A stretch of DNA of 43,734 bases from the NCBI GenBank assembly GCA_902464015.1, contig CABQHM010000028.1, positions 1 through 43,734 on the forward strand, given 5' to 3'. Within the stretch, counting starts at the first letter, position 1. The number at the start of each line of letters is the position of its first letter. Below are positions 1 through 9,117 of this stretch, one piece after another. The notes under the pieces were generated by a model. The model saw only the letters and a program-made list of their open reading frames with translations, did not search any database and had not been told where the DNA came from. This stretch comes from an uncultured Coriobacteriales bacterium (GTDB taxonomy: Bacteria > Actinomycetota > Coriobacteriia > Coriobacteriales > UMGS124). The translations under genes were made by a program, and so were the position numbers.

Positions 1-33
1 ATAATCGGACGGGTGCCTCCAAAAATGGTTGGC

Positions 34-53
34 GGGGCTTTTGTTACAGCCCC
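34..53. other. Short inverted repeat downstream of the ferredoxin subunit gene
   Basis: A 6-bp inverted repeat (GGGGCT at 34-39, AGCCCC at 48-53) lies about 50 bases past the stop of the minus-strand ferredoxin subunit gene. It could be a weak terminator or attenuator, but there is no clean T-run on either strand. The rest of 1-104 shows no complete gene. A GGAGG-like sequence read on the minus strand near 15-20 hints that another minus-strand gene starts just outside the window. Confidence 0.25.
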
Positions 54-104
54 TTCGGGGGGGGTGAGGGCCCTATGCGTTAGGGTGTACGCAAAGCTTT
101 GGTG

Positions 105-842
105 TTACTCGGCCTCGGGGTGATAGCCCATGACGGCGGGCGTACCCTGGGGCATGATGCACGAACCAGCGCCGATCCACTCGCGGTCGCGGCGGTCGCC
201 GTAGGTGTTGCGCAGGATGTACAGGTTCTGGGGGCCGTTGCCCTCGTCGGGGAAGCTGAACATCTCGTCCTCGGTGAAGGGCTGGACGTACTCGGTGAGC
301 TTGAAGCGGGCGTTCATGGTGGCGTCATAGGAGACGTCGTCGCCAGGCTGACCGGGGCCCTCGAAGGACTCGAGGCCCTCGTCGAGGTCGCCGAAGAAGC
401 GCGCACGGCCGCCGCAGGTGCGGACGCATGCGGGCAGCTCGCCCTGCTCAACGGTGTCGTGGCACATGGTGCACTTCTGCACGACGTTGAGGTCCTCGTT
501 GAGGTAGCGCACGCCGTAGGGGCAGGCGCTGATGCACAGCTGGCAGCCGATGCACTGCTCGGCGTCGATCTGCACGGTGCCGTCGTCGAGCTTGACGGAG
601 GCGCCGGTGGGGCAAACCTCGACGCACTCGGGGTTGGCGCAGTGCTGGCACTGAACGGGCAGGTAGTACATGTCGACGTCCGGGAAGTCACCGGTGCCGC
701 CGGCCTTGGGCACAGGGCCAACGCGCAGGGTGCGGACCCAGAAGTTGCCCACGGGGACGTCGTTGATAAGCTTGCAGGCAACGGTGCAGGAGAGGCAGCC
801 GGTGCAGCGGTTCAGATCGGTGATGATCGCTTTCTGAGTCAT
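105..842 (-). CDS. Four-cluster ferredoxin subunit of molybdenum oxidoreductase (DmsB-like)
   Basis: This is a 245-residue electron-transfer subunit of a DMSO-reductase-family enzyme. Sixteen cysteines form four [4Fe-4S] binding groups: C13/16/19/23 (NRCTGCLSCTVACK), then CQHCANPECVEVCP, CIGCQLCISACP and CTMCH...CVRTC. That is the DmsB/PsrB/NrfC pattern. No signal peptide is visible, as expected for a subunit that rides out with a Tat-exported partner. The ATG at 842 is preferred over one at 866 because GGAGG sits at the right distance before it, and the catalytic subunit gene stops only 2 bases upstream. It presumably passes electrons between a quinol-side partner and the catalytic subunit. 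The membrane anchor and any chaperone gene would lie beyond position 1 and are not seen. Confidence 0.9.
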   Translation of the reverse strand: MTQKAIITDLNRCTGCLSCTVACKLINDVPVGNFWVRTLRVGPVPKAGGTGDFPDVDMYYLPVQCQHCANPECVEVCPTGASVKLDDGTVQIDAEQCIGCQLCISACPYGVRYLNEDLNVVQKCTMCHDTVEQGELPACVRTCGGRARFFGDLDEGLESFEGPGQPGDDVSYDATMNARFKLTEYVQPFTEDEMFSFPDEGNGPQNLYILRNTYGDRRDREWIGAGSCIMPQGTPAVMGYHPEAE

Positions 843-844
843 TG

Positions 845-3800
845 TTAGGCCTCCGTAGCTTCCCACTCAGGCTCGCCCTCGACGCGCTTGCGCAGACCGG
901 TGATCATCCACTGCTTCAGACGCGGGTCGGAAGCGTCGGTGATGACGGGGTTGCCGTCGGGGTCGCAAGGCACGGGGTTGCCGAACGGCGAGTTGTCGGC
1001 GGTTGCCGCGTACACGAGTGCTGGGATGGCACGGGCGTTGTGCGAACCGGAGACGGGGTCACCGCCGCGCGGGTTAAGCGTGCAGTTGATGTTGACGAGC
1101 TCGAAGCCGTGGCTCGCCGTGTCAATCTCGGGGTACCACCAAGCATGGTTGGCGTTGACAACGCCCTGCTGGATGCCGTAGTAGGAGTCGATGACCTCGC
1201 GGACCTTGCCCCACGGAGTCTCGATCCACACCCACTGGCCGCACTCCAGGCCCAGACGCTCGATGTCGTTGGGGTTCATCTGGAGGCGCGGGTAGGGCCA
1301 AAGCTCACGGCACCAGGGAAGCTGACGGTGCTCGGAGTGGAAGTACACGGGCTGACGCGAACCGGTCGTCATGATGAACGTGTTGTCCGGGTATGCCTTG
1401 AGGCTCTCGACGTAGTCGGGGTTGAGGAACGTCGAGGTGTCAATCTGGTCGGCCAGAGAGGCATCGTAGTACTCGGGGTGGTTGACCGGCGAGTCGATGG
1501 GCTCGTGGTACACGGGGAACCATTCGCCCTCGTCGATGTAGGCCTCGCACACCAGCGACCAAATCTCGACCAGGCCGGATGCCGTCATGAAGCCAGGATG
1601 GTTGTCGACCAGCGGGAACAGGTTGAAGCCGCCCTGCTGACGACGCATGCACATCTCGTGACGACGGTAGAAGCCCCAGCGCTCGGGGTGCCACTCGCGG
1701 CAGTCGAACCAGCCCTCGTTCTGGAACTTCTCGGCAGCCTGCTTGAAGGTGGGGCCATCCGGGAACTCGGCGGTCTTCCAAGCCTCGGTGTTGTCGGTCA
1801 GGATGCGGTCATGGTCAGGCCACAGGTAGCTGGGAGCACCGGCCAGGGCGTTGGTGTACTCGTCGCCCAGAACCTCGGTCCACTTGGCCACGTTGCTCTC
1901 GGAGCCAGCGGGGACGGTCGTGATGTAGTCCTCGGTGGAAGGAGCGGCCTCGGTGTCGCGCGTGTTCCACGGCACACCCATGGCGCGGTACATGCCGCAG
2001 TTCCAGTCGGGGTCGTAGATGGCCTCGCCGGGAGCCTTGATGGCAGCCTGGCCGCAGCCGAAGATGCCGCCAGCGCCCTGGGAGACGCGCGTGGTGTCGC
2101 ACTCGAGCCAGTGCCAGCAGGGGAAGATGATGTCGGCGTTGCCGTTGTTGGGGCAGAACCACAGGTTGATGTCGACGAAGAAGTCGAGCTTGGTCATGCC
2201 TTCCCAAGCGCGGTTGATGTTCGACATGTTCATGATGTCGCCGGACTGGCACACGCCGCCGTGGAGGGCGTAAGGAATGTCGTCGCGGTCGTTGCAGCAT
2301 GCGTCCCACACCGTGCCGGCGTCGACCCAACGAGCCCAGTAGCGGTTCAGCGGGTAGCGCTCGGCGTCGACCTCGCCGGCGTTGCGCTCGAAGACCGTCT
2401 TGGGGTTAGGCCAGGCCTGGGAGGCGCGGAAGGCGCCGCCGATACGCTTGGCGATAACGGTCAGCTCGTCGTCAGTGGGCTCCTCGGTGCCGTAAAGCTC
2501 GGTCAGCGGGGAGTTGGCGTCCTGCTGATGCTTGATGTAGTCCTTCATCCAGCTCTTGACGCCGTCGAAATCGAGGTCGCGGCCGTCCCAGACCTTTGCC
2601 TCGTCACCGTAGGGCGAGCCAACCTGCATGTTGGAGCGGCCGGGGTTGCCGTCGAACTGCGACTTGGAGGAGCCGCGGTTGCCGGCAGGCTCGTCAGCGT
2701 TGCCCGTGATCTCAGACAGGATCTGGAGGATACGGGTGTTCTGGACGCCGGTGCCGTTCTGGTCGGGAGCGAGCTGGAAGTGGATACCGCCGTTGCCGAA
2801 GTCAGGATCAATACGGGTCGTCCAGGTCTTGACAGCGAGCTCGATGTCAGCGGCCTTGACGCCGGTAATCTCCTCGGTGGCCTCAAGGTTGTATTGGCTG
2901 GAGAGGTCGTGCAGGTTGTCCCAGACGGTGCGGCACTTGTAGGTCTTGCCGTCCTTGAGCTCGACCTCGATCTCGCCGGGGAACAGAGCGGGCTGCTTGG
3001 GCAGGCCCTCGGGGTTGCACTCGTCGGAACCCTCGGGGAAGCGCTCGGGCTCGGTGGCCGGGTCGGCGAAGGAAGACTCGTCGGGCAGGAAGCAGGGGGC
3101 GACCAGGCCGGTCGGGGACTCGATCCAACGGCCGGTGGTCGGGACGACGTGCTCCTCGCCCTCCCACTTGCCGAGCTCGGCATCCCAGTAGGTCAGGCGC
3201 TCGTTGGCCTCGTCCCACACCATGAAGCGCTGGTACTTGCCGTCTTCCTTGATGTCGGCCTCGGTGAGCAGGCGGGTCTTCATCTCGATACCGCCGTTGC
3301 CCTCAACGAGCCAGCCCTCGGTCAGCCACGGCTTGTCCTCGACCACGAGGAACGGGGCGTTGGACCAGCGGCGCACCATGGTGTCGTCGTAGGCCTCGTT
3401 CTCGATGATCCAGTTGAGCCAGCACAGGCCCAGGGCGCCGTCGGTGCCGGGGCGCAGGGGCAGCCAGATGTCGGCCTCCTTGCCGGAGGGGCAGATGCGC
3501 GGGTCAACGAGGATGTGGTGGGCGGCATGGGCCATGACGTCGTTGACGCCACGGTTGTTGGTGTCGTAGTTGGAGATTGCGGTCTCAGTACCCCACTGGA
3601 CGTAGACCTTCGGCTCCTGCTCGACCTCCATCCAAGGAGAGCCCATCTCGTCGGTCATGATGCCGCCGAAGTGACGCGGGCCCTTGCAGACCTGGTAAGC
3701 AAGGTGAGCGTTGGGGGTGCCGAAGAGCTGCTTCATGCCCTGGTAAGGGCCAAGCGACCAAACGCGGGAGGTGCCGCACATAACGAAGATGGACTGTCCG

Positions 3801-4237
3801 CCGTACTTGTCGACGCACTCGCCCAGACCCTTGCCGGCAAGCTCGAAAGCCTCGGCCAGAGAGATGCGGACCCAGCCGGGATCGTCCTCGCCCTTGGGGT
3901 TGGTACGCTTGACGGGGTAACGCACGCGGTCGGGGTGATAGGCAGCCTGCAGCGAAGCTTGAGACTTCGAGCAGCTGTGACCACGGGAATGGTTGGACTG
4001 GTCGTCGCCCTCGATCTTGACGGCCTTGCCGTCCTTGACGGTGACCCACACGCCGCACTCGACCTTGCCGCAGGCACGGCAGCAAGAACGGACACGCTTG
4101 ACCTCGCCGGCGTTCTCGTCGACACCCTCGGCCAGAGCCTGCAGCGGCTTGGTGGTCGAGGAAGCGAGAGCGCAAGCAGCCGCTGTGATTGCGGTTGCCT
4201 TGACGAAGTTACGGCGGCTCATGGTGAGCTTAGCCAT
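845..4237 (-). CDS. Tat-exported molybdopterin oxidoreductase, catalytic subunit (catechol-dehydroxylase-like clade)
   Basis: This 1130-residue enzyme of the DMSO reductase superfamily binds bis-MGD molybdenum. It opens with a Tat signal (SRRNFVK followed by an Ala-rich hydrophobic stretch to about residue 33). An N-terminal iron-sulfur cysteine group follows (CRACGKVEC, completed by the Cys in GHSCSKSQ). Phrases such as AAYHPDRVRYPVKR, HLAYQVCKGPRHFGG, RPGTDGALGL and the C-terminal PVYFHSEHRQLPWCRELWP recall, from memory and without an alignment, the Eggerthella group that includes dopamine and hydrocaffeic acid dehydroxylases. The substrate is unknown; a catechol or another aromatic or oxyanion acceptor are options. 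The start at 4237 has GGAGGGAG 8 bases upstream; longer readings from 4252 or 4498 lack this fit. The gene is divergent from a membrane LuxR regulator, an arrangement typical of inducible reductases in these bacteria. Confidence 0.88.
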   Translation of the reverse strand: MAKLTMSRRNFVKATAITAAACALASSTTKPLQALAEGVDENAGEVKRVRSCCRACGKVECGVWVTVKDGKAVKIEGDDQSNHSRGHSCSKSQASLQAAYHPDRVRYPVKRTNPKGEDDPGWVRISLAEAFELAGKGLGECVDKYGGQSIFVMCGTSRVWSLGPYQGMKQLFGTPNAHLAYQVCKGPRHFGGIMTDEMGSPWMEVEQEPKVYVQWGTETAISNYDTNNRGVNDVMAHAAHHILVDPRICPSGKEADIWLPLRPGTDGALGLCWLNWIIENEAYDDTMVRRWSNAPFLVVEDKPWLTEGWLVEGNGGIEMKTRLLTEADIKEDGKYQRFMVWDEANERLTYWDAELGKWEGEEHVVPTTGRWIESPTGLVAPCFLPDESSFADPATEPERFPEGSDECNPEGLPKQPALFPGEIEVELKDGKTYKCRTVWDNLHDLSSQYNLEATEEITGVKAADIELAVKTWTTRIDPDFGNGGIHFQLAPDQNGTGVQNTRILQILSEITGNADEPAGNRGSSKSQFDGNPGRSNMQVGSPYGDEAKVWDGRDLDFDGVKSWMKDYIKHQQDANSPLTELYGTEEPTDDELTVIAKRIGGAFRASQAWPNPKTVFERNAGEVDAERYPLNRYWARWVDAGTVWDACCNDRDDIPYALHGGVCQSGDIMNMSNINRAWEGMTKLDFFVDINLWFCPNNGNADIIFPCWHWLECDTTRVSQGAGGIFGCGQAAIKAPGEAIYDPDWNCGMYRAMGVPWNTRDTEAAPSTEDYITTVPAGSESNVAKWTEVLGDEYTNALAGAPSYLWPDHDRILTDNTEAWKTAEFPDGPTFKQAAEKFQNEGWFDCREWHPERWGFYRRHEMCMRRQQGGFNLFPLVDNHPGFMTASGLVEIWSLVCEAYIDEGEWFPVYHEPIDSPVNHPEYYDASLADQIDTSTFLNPDYVESLKAYPDNTFIMTTGSRQPVYFHSEHRQLPWCRELWPYPRLQMNPNDIERLGLECGQWVWIETPWGKVREVIDSYYGIQQGVVNANHAWWYPEIDTASHGFELVNINCTLNPRGGDPVSGSHNARAIPALVYAATADNSPFGNPVPCDPDGNPVITDASDPRLKQWMITGLRKRVEGEPEWEATEA

Positions 4238-4697
4238 ACGTTCTCCCTCCATAGTGGTGGATGTTCGCACCCGATTGGGTGCCGGTGTTGCCAATAGGCT
4301 CGTGCCGGCGTCGTGCCGGCCTCGTGCGCTTGCTCCGGAAGAAAGCGTCGGCGGCATCGACTGTAAGGCGTCCCCCACATGCCGCACGCGCCTTTCGGCA
4401 ACGGTTGCATACTGGCCCGCTCGCGCCGGTGTCGACTCAAGACGCAGGGTCGATTCTGGTGGGTCCGTTTCTTGGATGAGGGCCGCCGCAAGAATCATGA
4501 ATGTAAGATGATGAGGTGTTTACCTGGGGGTTTCTTAACACGTGGCAAGCAATGACTCAAAAGGCGGCCAGGGCGAAGCTTTCTAGCGCGCGCCCAAAAT
4601 AAGTCAAACTTGCCCCCGAATACGCCTGCGGAAACCCCGCAGTCATGCGTATAATGCCTGTGTGTATGAGGACATGAGGGGCCAGGGGGAACAACCG
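4238..4697. promoter_or_regulatory. Divergent control region between molybdoenzyme and LuxR regulator
   Basis: This 460-bp gap separates two divergent genes. On the plus strand a perfect -10 TATAAT lies at 4650-4655, with no good -35, so transcription would start near 4662 and favour the regulator's ATG at 4698. TCGTGCCGGC occurs twice as a direct repeat near 4301-4322. A CACGTG palindrome lies near 4541. On the minus strand no convincing -35/-10 pair was found, which fits a promoter that needs an activator. Confidence 0.5.
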
Positions 4698-6278
4698 ATG
4701 TCGCAATGGACGCGTGAGATCACGCATGCTTTGGGGTTCAACGAGCAGCACGCCGAACCGGGAACAGGCGCGGCGTTGGCCTTTGCGTTCGGGGCCGCCC
4801 TGCAGGCGCCGTTCAGCATCTTCCATGCCACCACGGCCACCTTTGCCCCCGAGGCGGCGCATGCCGTATCCATCCCGTTCTTCTTGGCCATGGCGGTGTT
4901 TGCAGGCATCGTGTCATATCGCCGGGCCGAGGCCTACGCATACTTCTGCAAACCTTCCTGCGCTATCACCTGGTCGCTCGTGTGCGCAGCCGTGGTGGGC
5001 GCGATTCCCCTTCTTGAGGCGGCGCAGATGGCGAACGTCGTGCTCCTGGCAATTGTGGGCGCTGCGCTCGGCGTGGGCCTCACGGCCATCTTCTTGTTCC
5101 TGGCACACCTCTTTACGCGCACCTATATACCTGACATCGTAAAGCGCGCGTTTGCGGGTGCGGCTTTTGCCATTCTGCTCGAAGCAGTGATCATCGTACG
5201 CCTGCCGGATCCCTGGAGCTACGTCGCGTGTGCGGCGCTTCTGGCCATCAACGCGCCGATTCTGGTCATGCTGCTCAAGACCGCCCCGGCAATCGGCGAT
5301 GTCGCACATTTCAGGGCGTACAGCGAGCGCCCCGGTGAGTTTCGCCTTTTTGCGGCCAAGGTTGCCATGCCGGTGGCGTGCACGGGCATCGTGCTGCGCA
5401 TGTTCTACGCCCAGTCGGAGCACTTTGCGCAGAGTCTACCGGCCCCCGGCTTTCTCAACGACGTGACGTTGGCACTGTTCATCGGCGTTGCCTACGTCAT
5501 CACCTGCTTCGCCATTTATGGCGTGCGCAGCTTTGGCTGGCCGTTTGCCCAGTTCTTCAGCTTCCTCATCCCGCTTGTGTGCCTCTACGGCTCCGTCAGC
5601 GTCTCAACCGTCGTTGCAAACACGGCGGTCTACGATGGCGGTACAGCTATGATGGTGTGCGTCACGCTCGCGCTTACCTGGTCGTTCATGGGCGGGGCAA
5701 GCCTTGAGTACCTGATTCGCAGCGCCTCGGTGTTTGGCATGGGCCTGTCGAGCCTGGCCGTGGGCATCCTTGTGGGCGGTGTCTTCGTGCACGCGGGGCT
5801 TCTGGGCACGCCGTTGGGCAGTATCTTGCTCGCCCTCGTATGCCTCGCTATGGCCATCGGCTATCTGCCGCCCCGCCCCGCACCCAACCTCACGCGTTCG
5901 AACTACACCACTCCCCTGCGCTCGGTGACGGTGCCTGACGACTCAGAGAATGCGGAGGAAGAAATTGTCGGCGAGGAAGAGCTCGCCAGCGAGGCGGCCG
6001 CTGCTGCAAAGCCGCACGCTCCCGTGAGGGGCCGCTTCATGCGCCGCTGCGACACGGTGGCACAGACCTTCTTGCTCTCCGCTCGTGAGACCGAGGTGCT
6101 CTACCTGCTTGCCAAGGGCCGCTCGATGAACCACATCATGGAGGAACTCGTCATCTCCGAAGGCACCGCGAAGACCCACATCAACCACGTGTACAAGAAG
6201 CTCAACGTCCACTCCCGCCACGAACTCCTCGACCTCATTGAGTCCATCGAGGTAGAAGATATAGATCTAGACAAGTAA
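4698..6278 (+). CDS. LuxR-family regulator with multi-pass membrane sensor domain
   Basis: This is a 526-residue protein. Residues 1 to about 400 contain roughly ten to twelve hydrophobic segments separated by short basic or acidic loops. An acidic Ala/Glu-rich linker follows, then a C-terminal LuxR/GerE helix-turn-helix from about residue 455 (SARETEVLYLLAKG, VISEGTAKTHINHVYKKL). This architecture is common in Coriobacteriia, where such proteins lie beside Tat-exported reductases and control their substrate induction. Here it is divergent from the molybdoenzyme, so that operon is the likely target (inference). The ATG at 4698 has AGGGGGA 7 bases upstream; an ATG at 4662 falls at the predicted transcription start and is less likely. 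No receiver domain is present, so it is not a standard two-component regulator. Confidence 0.88.
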   Translation: MSQWTREITHALGFNEQHAEPGTGAALAFAFGAALQAPFSIFHATTATFAPEAAHAVSIPFFLAMAVFAGIVSYRRAEAYAYFCKPSCAITWSLVCAAVVGAIPLLEAAQMANVVLLAIVGAALGVGLTAIFLFLAHLFTRTYIPDIVKRAFAGAAFAILLEAVIIVRLPDPWSYVACAALLAINAPILVMLLKTAPAIGDVAHFRAYSERPGEFRLFAAKVAMPVACTGIVLRMFYAQSEHFAQSLPAPGFLNDVTLALFIGVAYVITCFAIYGVRSFGWPFAQFFSFLIPLVCLYGSVSVSTVVANTAVYDGGTAMMVCVTLALTWSFMGGASLEYLIRSASVFGMGLSSLAVGILVGGVFVHAGLLGTPLGSILLALVCLAMAIGYLPPRPAPNLTRSNYTTPLRSVTVPDDSENAEEEIVGEEELASEAAAAAKPHAPVRGRFMRRCDTVAQTFLLSARETEVLYLLAKGRSMNHIMEELVISEGTAKTHINHVYKKLNVHSRHELLDLIESIEVEDIDLDK

Positions 6279-6282
6279 AGAG

Positions 6283-6316
6283 AAAGGGGCGTTGACTATA
6301 TAGCCAGCGCCCCTTT
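6283..6316. terminator. Bidirectional hairpin terminator between LuxR gene and queD
   Basis: A perfect 9-bp stem (AAAGGGGCG at 6283-6291, CGCCCCTTT at 6308-6316) lies between two convergent genes, 5 bases after the regulator stop. The T content on either side is modest, so termination efficiency is uncertain, but position and symmetry suit both transcripts. Confidence 0.65.
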
Positions 6317-6348
6317 CCTATTAGACAACGTCGATGAGCGGGTCTTCC

Positions 6349-6693
6349 CTACTCGTCCCTTTCCCAAACTGCACGGTTCGACTCTGTCTCCCATACTTCC
6401 ACCTTGTAGCAGGTAGGACCCACCTGGTCGGCGCACCATTTCGCGATGTTCTCGGCCGTAGGGTTGCACGGCAGGGTCTCGTTGAGGTTGGTGTGGTCGA
6501 TGACGCCGTGGATGTTCTTCTTGATGCGCGTGAAGTCCACCACCATGCCGTCCTCGTTGAGCTCGGCGGCCTTGCAGTGCACCACGACGATCCAGTTGTG
6601 GCCGTGCAGTGCCTCGCAATAACCCTCCAGGCAGGAATTCACCGCGTGGGCACCGGAGATCTCAAGTCGTTTGCTCACGTAATACATGCTCAT
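6349..6693 (-). CDS. queD: 6-carboxy-5,6,7,8-tetrahydropterin synthase (QueD)
   Basis: This 114-residue protein belongs to the 6-pyruvoyl-tetrahydropterin synthase family, whose QueD members convert 7,8-dihydroneopterin triphosphate to 6-carboxytetrahydropterin in queuosine/7-deazaguanine synthesis. Diagnostic features are the zinc histidines in SGAHAV and LHGHNW, the active-site Cys of CEALHGH, and the later DHTNLNE segment. Length is normal for the family. Its ATG overlaps the aminotransferase stop as TAATG, so translation is probably coupled. QueC, QueE and QueF are not in the window. A PTPS-III-type folate role is possible but less likely given the standard motifs. Confidence 0.85.
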   Translation of the reverse strand: MSMYYVSKRLEISGAHAVNSCLEGYCEALHGHNWIVVVHCKAAELNEDGMVVDFTRIKKNIHGVIDHTNLNETLPCNPTAENIAKWCADQVGPTCYKVEVWETESNRAVWERDE

Positions 6694-7889
6694 TACCCCT
6701 GGTATTCGTCAAAGAGGGCCTTGAACGCAGGCAGGGAGTTCTCGATGGTCTCCTTAGCCACGCAGTAGGAGATACGCACCCAGCCGGTCATGCCGAAGGA
6801 GTCGCTCGGCACAAGCAGCAGCTCATAGTTGTCGCGGGCGCGCGCGGAGAACGCCTGGGCGTCGGGCTCAAGGGCGCGAACCCACAGGTAGAAGGCACCC
6901 TCGGGCTCCACGCACTCATAGCCGATGCCGCGCAGGCCCGTGAGCAGGATGTCGCGGTTCGTGGCGTAGGCGGCAACGTCGGAAGGCAGCGTGCAGCACT
7001 TCTCCACCACCTTCTGCACGATGGCGGGGGCGCACACATAGCCCAGGGCACGGCCGGCACCGCAGATGGCAGCGTAGACCTCCTTGTGGGCGGGCATGGT
7101 GTTAGGAACGAGAACGTAACCGATACGCTCGCCAGGCAACGACAGCGACTTCGACCAGGAGTAGCACACCACGGTGTTCTCATAGATGGCGGGCACCCAC
7201 GGCACCTCGACGTCGGCGTAGGCAATCTCACGGTAGGGCTCGTCGGCAATGAGGTAGACCGTGCGGCCGTTGGCCTCGCTCGCGCGGCGCAGGATGTCGG
7301 CAACACCCTCGAGCACCTCGCGGGGATAGACGGCGCCCGTGGGGTTGTTGGGCGAGTTGATGATGACCGCACGCGTCTTGGGGCCGATGCGGCCGGCAAG
7401 GTCGGCGAGGTCGGGGTACATGGTGTCCTGGCACGCAGGCGACAGCACGCAGGTGCAGCCGGCGTTCTCGATCCACATGCGGTACTCGGGGAAGAAGGGG
7501 GCGATGACCACGATCTCGTCGCCCGGCTCGGTAAGGGCGCAGATGCTGGCATCGAGTGCGGCGGCCGCACCCATGGTCATGTAGAGCATGCTGGCGTCGT
7601 ACTGGGTGCCGAAGCGCTCGTTCAGGCTGTTCGCAATGGCCGCGCGCGTGGAGACGTAGCCCTGGGCCGGGGTGTAGCCGTGCAGCTCGACGGCGGGCGT
7701 GTCGAGGGCCTCGATGAACGCCTGCTTCACCTGGGCGGGAGCCGGGATGGAGGGGTTGCCGATGGAGAAGTCGAACACCTTGTCGGCACCGATCTGCGCC
7801 TTGCGGGCCAGGCCGTAGGCGAACAGCTCGCGGATTGCCGAACCCTGGGCGCCCAGCTCATAGTACGTGGGATTGCAGCTCTCAGGCAT
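6693..7889 (-). CDS. Class I/II PLP-dependent aminotransferase
   Basis: This 398-residue fold-type I aminotransferase shows the usual landmarks: a glycine-rich TMGAAAALD cofactor-binding segment, NSPNNPTGAVYP, the Asp-containing LIADEPYRE, the lysine that binds PLP in SWSKSLSLPGERIGY, and a C-terminal Arg in WVRISYC. It most resembles aspartate/aromatic aminotransferases used in amino-acid biosynthesis; the exact substrate cannot be read from the sequence. AAGGAG precedes the ATG at 7889. It overlaps queD by one base, giving a two-gene unit with no obvious pathway link. Confidence 0.85.
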   Translation of the reverse strand: MPESCNPTYYELGAQGSAIRELFAYGLARKAQIGADKVFDFSIGNPSIPAPAQVKQAFIEALDTPAVELHGYTPAQGYVSTRAAIANSLNERFGTQYDASMLYMTMGAAAALDASICALTEPGDEIVVIAPFFPEYRMWIENAGCTCVLSPACQDTMYPDLADLAGRIGPKTRAVIINSPNNPTGAVYPREVLEGVADILRRASEANGRTVYLIADEPYREIAYADVEVPWVPAIYENTVVCYSWSKSLSLPGERIGYVLVPNTMPAHKEVYAAICGAGRALGYVCAPAIVQKVVEKCCTLPSDVAAYATNRDILLTGLRGIGYECVEPEGAFYLWVRALEPDAQAFSARARDNYELLLVPSDSFGMTGWVRISYCVAKETIENSLPAFKALFDEYQG

Positions 7890-8033
7890 GGAAGCTCCTT
7901 TGCATGTAGGGGCGCTCTACCCCTGGTCCGACACACAGGCGTGCACCGGAAACCCAGCAGGCGAAGCGCAAGTGAGATGCGCGCTATCATAGTGCGCTTG
8001 GAGACGACGCGGGTCCACAGCCCGCTAAGCGAC

Positions 8034-8066
8034 AAAAAAGCGCCCCCGACGTGCATCGAGGGCGCT
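8034..8066 (-). terminator. Intrinsic terminator of the SPFH/NfeD operon
   Basis: Read on the minus strand, an AGCGCC...GGCGCT stem with extra inner pairs is followed directly by six T residues (plus-strand A-run 8034-8039). It lies about 50 bases beyond the SPFH gene stop and before the aminotransferase gene, so it should separate the two transcription units. Confidence 0.8.
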
Positions 8067-8113
8067 GGAGAAAACCTTGTGGCTGAACGCCGCGTTCTAA
8101 ACCGGCAGCGCGC

Positions 8114-9061
8114 CTACTTCGTGGGCTGGAAAAGCTCGCCTGCGGTGGTGGCGAGGCCCGCCAGACCCTGAATCTCGCTGGGGATGATGATCTTGGTCGC
8201 CTGGCCGTCAGCCACCTGCGCGAGGGCCTCGAGACTCTTGAGGGTAAGCACTGCCTGGTCGGCACCGGCGGCCTTCACCATCTCGATGCCTTCGGCCGTA
8301 GCCTTCTGAACTGCGAGGATAGCCTGCGCCTCACCCTGGGCCCTAAGGATGGCAGCTTCCTTCTCGGCCTCGGCGGCGAGAATCTGCGCCTGCTTGGAAG
8401 CCTCGGCGCGGAGAACGGCAGACTGCTTCTCGCCCTCGGCGACCAGAATGGCCGACTGCTTCTCGCCCTCTGCCTGCAGGATTGCCTCGCGGCGCTCACG
8501 CTCGGCCTTCATCTGCTTCTCCATGGAGGCGCGAATGGCCTGCGGGGGCTCGATGTCCTTGAGCTCGACGCGGTTGATCTTGATGCCCCAGGCGTCGGTG
8601 GCGTCGTCGAGCGCGATGCTCATGCGGGAGTTGATGGACTCGCGCGAGGTGAGCGTCTGGTCGAGCTCGAGGTCGCCGATGATGTTGCGCAGCGTGGTGG
8701 CGGTGAGGTTCTCGATGGCGGCCATGGGGTCGCTCACGCCATAGCAGAAGCGCTTGGCGTCGGTCACCTGGAAGAAGACGACGGTGTCGATCTTGACAGT
8801 GACGTTGTCGCGCGTGATGACGGTCTGCGGCTCGAAATCGACGACGTTCTCCTTGAGCGAGACCTTGGCAGCGACCTTCTCAACGAAGGGAAGCTTCAGA
8901 TGCAGGCCGGCCTTCCAGGTAGAACGGTAGGTGCCAAGGAACTCGATGATCCATGCGTCAGTCTGCTCCACCATGCGGATGCAGCGCGAGATGGCATAGA
9001 TCACGATGAGCGCGGCGATGATGACGACCAGGATGCCGGTCAGGTCAGTTCCGTACATCAT
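8114..9061 (-). CDS. SPFH/Band 7 (stomatin-like) membrane protein
   Basis: This 315-residue member of the stomatin/prohibitin/HflKC superfamily resembles QmcA. It has one N-terminal membrane segment (about residues 7-24), a Band 7 domain (about 25-180) and a long Ala/Glu/Lys coiled-coil (about 180-265) containing repeats such as AEGEKQSA. These proteins oligomerise at the membrane and organise microdomains or influence membrane proteases. The next upstream gene encodes an NfeD protein, the classic partner of QmcA-type proteins. AAAGGGG precedes the ATG. FtsH is not nearby, which favours a QmcA/NfeD role over HflC. Confidence 0.88.
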   Translation of the reverse strand: MMYGTDLTGILVVIIAALIVIYAISRCIRMVEQTDAWIIEFLGTYRSTWKAGLHLKLPFVEKVAAKVSLKENVVDFEPQTVITRDNVTVKIDTVVFFQVTDAKRFCYGVSDPMAAIENLTATTLRNIIGDLELDQTLTSRESINSRMSIALDDATDAWGIKINRVELKDIEPPQAIRASMEKQMKAERERREAILQAEGEKQSAILVAEGEKQSAVLRAEASKQAQILAAEAEKEAAILRAQGEAQAILAVQKATAEGIEMVKAAGADQAVLTLKSLEALAQVADGQATKIIIPSEIQGLAGLATTAGELFQPTK

Positions 9062-9117
9062 AGGTAGAACCCCTTTCGTAGCTGCGGAGCTTTCATATCA
9101 AACAAACTGCACGTGCG

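Noticed and set aside
842..4297. A very long plus-strand open frame opposite the molybdoenzyme gene
   Set aside because: It is the antisense shadow of a GC-rich real gene; its translation is low-complexity Val/Leu/Gly/Ala/Asp without motifs, while the minus strand has clear family signatures and ribosome sites.
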